From an uncultured Verrucomicrobiales bacterium (GTDB lineage: Bacteria > Verrucomicrobiota > Verrucomicrobiia > Verrucomicrobiales > Akkermansiaceae), in the NCBI GenBank assembly GCA_937916135.1, contig CALFTQ010000027.1, positions 1 through 31,900 on the forward strand: a stretch of DNA of 31,900 nucleotides, written 5' to 3'. This document shows, one piece after another, positions 31,272-31,900 of this stretch. Made by a program: the position numbers and the translations under genes. Position 1 is the stretch's first letter; every line of letters begins with the position of its first letter. The notes beneath the pieces are model-generated. The model was not told the origin of the DNA, did no database searches, and was given only the letters and a program-made list of their open reading frames with translations.

Positions 31272-31301
31272 ATTATAAAGCCACCCCACACCCCATGTCA
31301 A
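31272..31301 (-). promoter_or_regulatory. Promoter of the SDR gene, leaderless layout
   Basis: On the minus strand a perfect TTGACA (31301-31296), an 18-base spacer and a perfect TATAAT (31277-31272) are followed by seven bases and the ATG at 31264. Transcription would begin at or one base from the start codon. Confidence 0.8.
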
Positions 31302-31366
31302 CCAAGGAAATGCACCGCCAACGCACTACCGCGCCAAAAGCTGACAAAAAAATCTCCACATAAAGC

Positions 31367-31395
31367 TTGCACCACCCCCTGTCCCCATGTAAAAT
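31367..31395 (+). promoter_or_regulatory. Promoter of the tRNA-Ala gene
   Basis: TTGCAC (31367-31372), a 17-base spacer and TAAAAT (31390-31395). Transcription would begin near 31402, about 15 bases before the mature tRNA. Confidence 0.65.
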
Positions 31396-31416
31396 ACCCC
31401 CGCACCACAACAAACC

Positions 31417-31489
31417 GGGGCATTAGCTCAGTTGGTAGAGCGGTTGCATCGCACGCAACAGGTCAGGGATTCGAGTTCCCTATGCTCCA
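31417..31489 (+). tRNA. tRNA-Ala (anticodon CGC)
   Basis: A full cloverleaf folds by eye. The acceptor stem is GGGGCAT with ATGCTCC, including the G3-U70 wobble pair that identifies alanine tRNAs. The D arm is GCTC/GAGC, and the anticodon stem is GTTGC/GCAAC with a 7-base loop holding CGC (31450-31452), which reads GCG. The T arm is AGGGA/TCCCT with loop TTCGAGT. The discriminator base is A. The 3' CCA is not encoded and must be added after transcription. Confidence 0.95.
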
Positions 31490-31570
31490 TAACGGAAAAG
31501 GCACCTTCATGGTGCCTTTTTTGTTATGGCACAAGAGCGACAAAACCCCTGACCTGTTGCGGGCGATGCA
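31445..31570. repeat. Inverted partial copy of the tRNA-Ala downstream of the tRNA
   Basis: Positions 31547-31570 are the reverse complement of tRNA positions 31445-31468 (anticodon arm, variable loop and 5' half of the T stem) with one mismatch in 24, at tRNA base 31453 next to the anticodon. The two arms flank the tRNA 3' end and its terminator. Confidence 0.8.
31496..31522 (+). terminator. Intrinsic terminator of the tRNA-Ala transcript
   Basis: AAAAGGCACC (31496-31505) and GGTGCCTTTT (31511-31520) form a 10-base stem around TTCAT, running into a six-T tract (31517-31522). Confidence 0.9.
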
Positions 31571-31816
31571 TGAGCTCCCCGGTTCACCGGGCGCCCGCAG
31601 GGCGAGAGCGGTTGTTGAGCACACGCGGAAGCCCGGTGGGTTCCCGCGCCCCGAGAGGCGAGGACACCTCCGAGCCGGTACCCCGGCCCAGCCGGGGGCG
31701 AGTAGCGGCGTCAGGTCAGCGGACGCCACATTGCTGGGGGCTTCACTAAAGCTACGCCATCCCAAGAGCTCGTACGCTCCGCCGGGCGCAAAACGCCCCC
31801 GAAAAGGCCAAAAGCA

Positions 31817-31900
31817 TACTTGTCGCGGTGTAGGGTGCATCCCGAAGACGGAAGCATGCCTACTCGTCACGGCGTAGAAAGGAGGGCGAAGCCCGAACTC
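31817..31900. repeat. Imperfect tandem repeat with a 44-base period, running off the window
   Basis: TACTTGTCGCGGTGTAG (31817-31833) recurs as TACTCGTCACGGCGTAG (31861-31877), 14 of 17 bases identical. A GAAG that follows recurs at the same offset (31844 and 31888), so the period is 44 bases. A related piece in the opposite orientation (CTACGCC with GGGGCTTC) lies near 31737-31760. The array probably continues beyond the window. Confidence 0.6.

Larger units (their letters stand above)
31490..31900. other. 411 bases after the tRNA, structured and apparently non-coding
   Basis: Holds the tRNA terminator, the inverted tRNA copy, several GC-rich stems (for example CCCCGGC with GCCGGGG near 31681-31697, and GGCGTC with GACGCC near 31704-31724) and a 44-base-period repeat at the end. 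Reading frames are open on both strands, but their products are Arg/Pro/Gly/Ser-rich and lack family features, so they are treated as spurious. Confidence 0.6.

Noticed and set aside
31432..31877. Open frames on both strands after the tRNA
   Set aside because: They overlap the tRNA, its terminator and repeat DNA, and their products are Arg/Pro/Gly/Ser-rich without features.
31813..31900. Possible CRISPR array at the window end
   Set aside because: The repeats are imperfect, the spacing is too even and the intervening sequence is itself similar between units; no cas gene is nearby.

Overview
The window looks like a chromosomal segment of a Verrucomicrobiota bacterium, most likely Akkermansia or a close relative. 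This is an inference from content: moderately GC-rich DNA, a eukaryote-type glycogen branching enzyme, an exported clan GH-D-like glycosidase, many small exported proteins without recognisable families, and almost no Shine-Dalgarno sequences. No 16S gene is present to confirm it. Most of the window is ordinary core chromosome. The unusual material lies in promoter layout, intergenic repeats and a few active-site substitutions.

Layout. Positions 1-4779 are on the minus strand: a membrane-anchored ankyrin-like protein, an exported thioredoxin-fold protein, then glgB followed by a DUF3592 membrane protein and one or two tiny hydrophobic ORFs. hemC diverges from glgB at 4917. A consensus promoter at the hemC stop codon then drives nusA-infB-rbfA, with an intrinsic terminator inside the nusA leader. 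The same strand continues with almost no spacing into a 1,358-residue AsmA-like envelope protein and a cardiolipin synthase. Next come a GH36-like glycosidase with a lysine tail, an MBL-fold hydrolase, a DEAD-box helicase and ruvC (18235-20637), a lipoprotein and an FAA-hydrolase-family enzyme (20956-22507), and pyrD. Three consecutive exported proteins of unknown function follow (23812-26242), then DUF1015 plus serA, which are serine-biosynthesis neighbours. An acyl-ACP thioesterase and an SDR oxidoreductase lie on the minus strand. The window ends with tRNA-Ala(CGC) and about 400 bases of structured, apparently non-coding repeat DNA.

Main observation. Seven genes on both strands (thioredoxin-like, glgB, hemC, MBL hydrolase, lipoprotein, thioesterase, SDR) share one layout: a -35-like hexamer, a 17-18 base spacer, a -10-like hexamer, then only 6-7 bases before the start codon. 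This puts the expected transcription start on or next to the first base of the start codon, so these mRNAs are probably leaderless. Other points worth checking are a possible attenuator in front of nusA, a class-2-like PyrD with Cys in place of the catalytic Ser, a SerA with Asp at the catalytic Glu position, a modular palindromic intergenic repeat family with three members, and a 24-base inverted partial copy of the tRNA-Ala just downstream of that tRNA.
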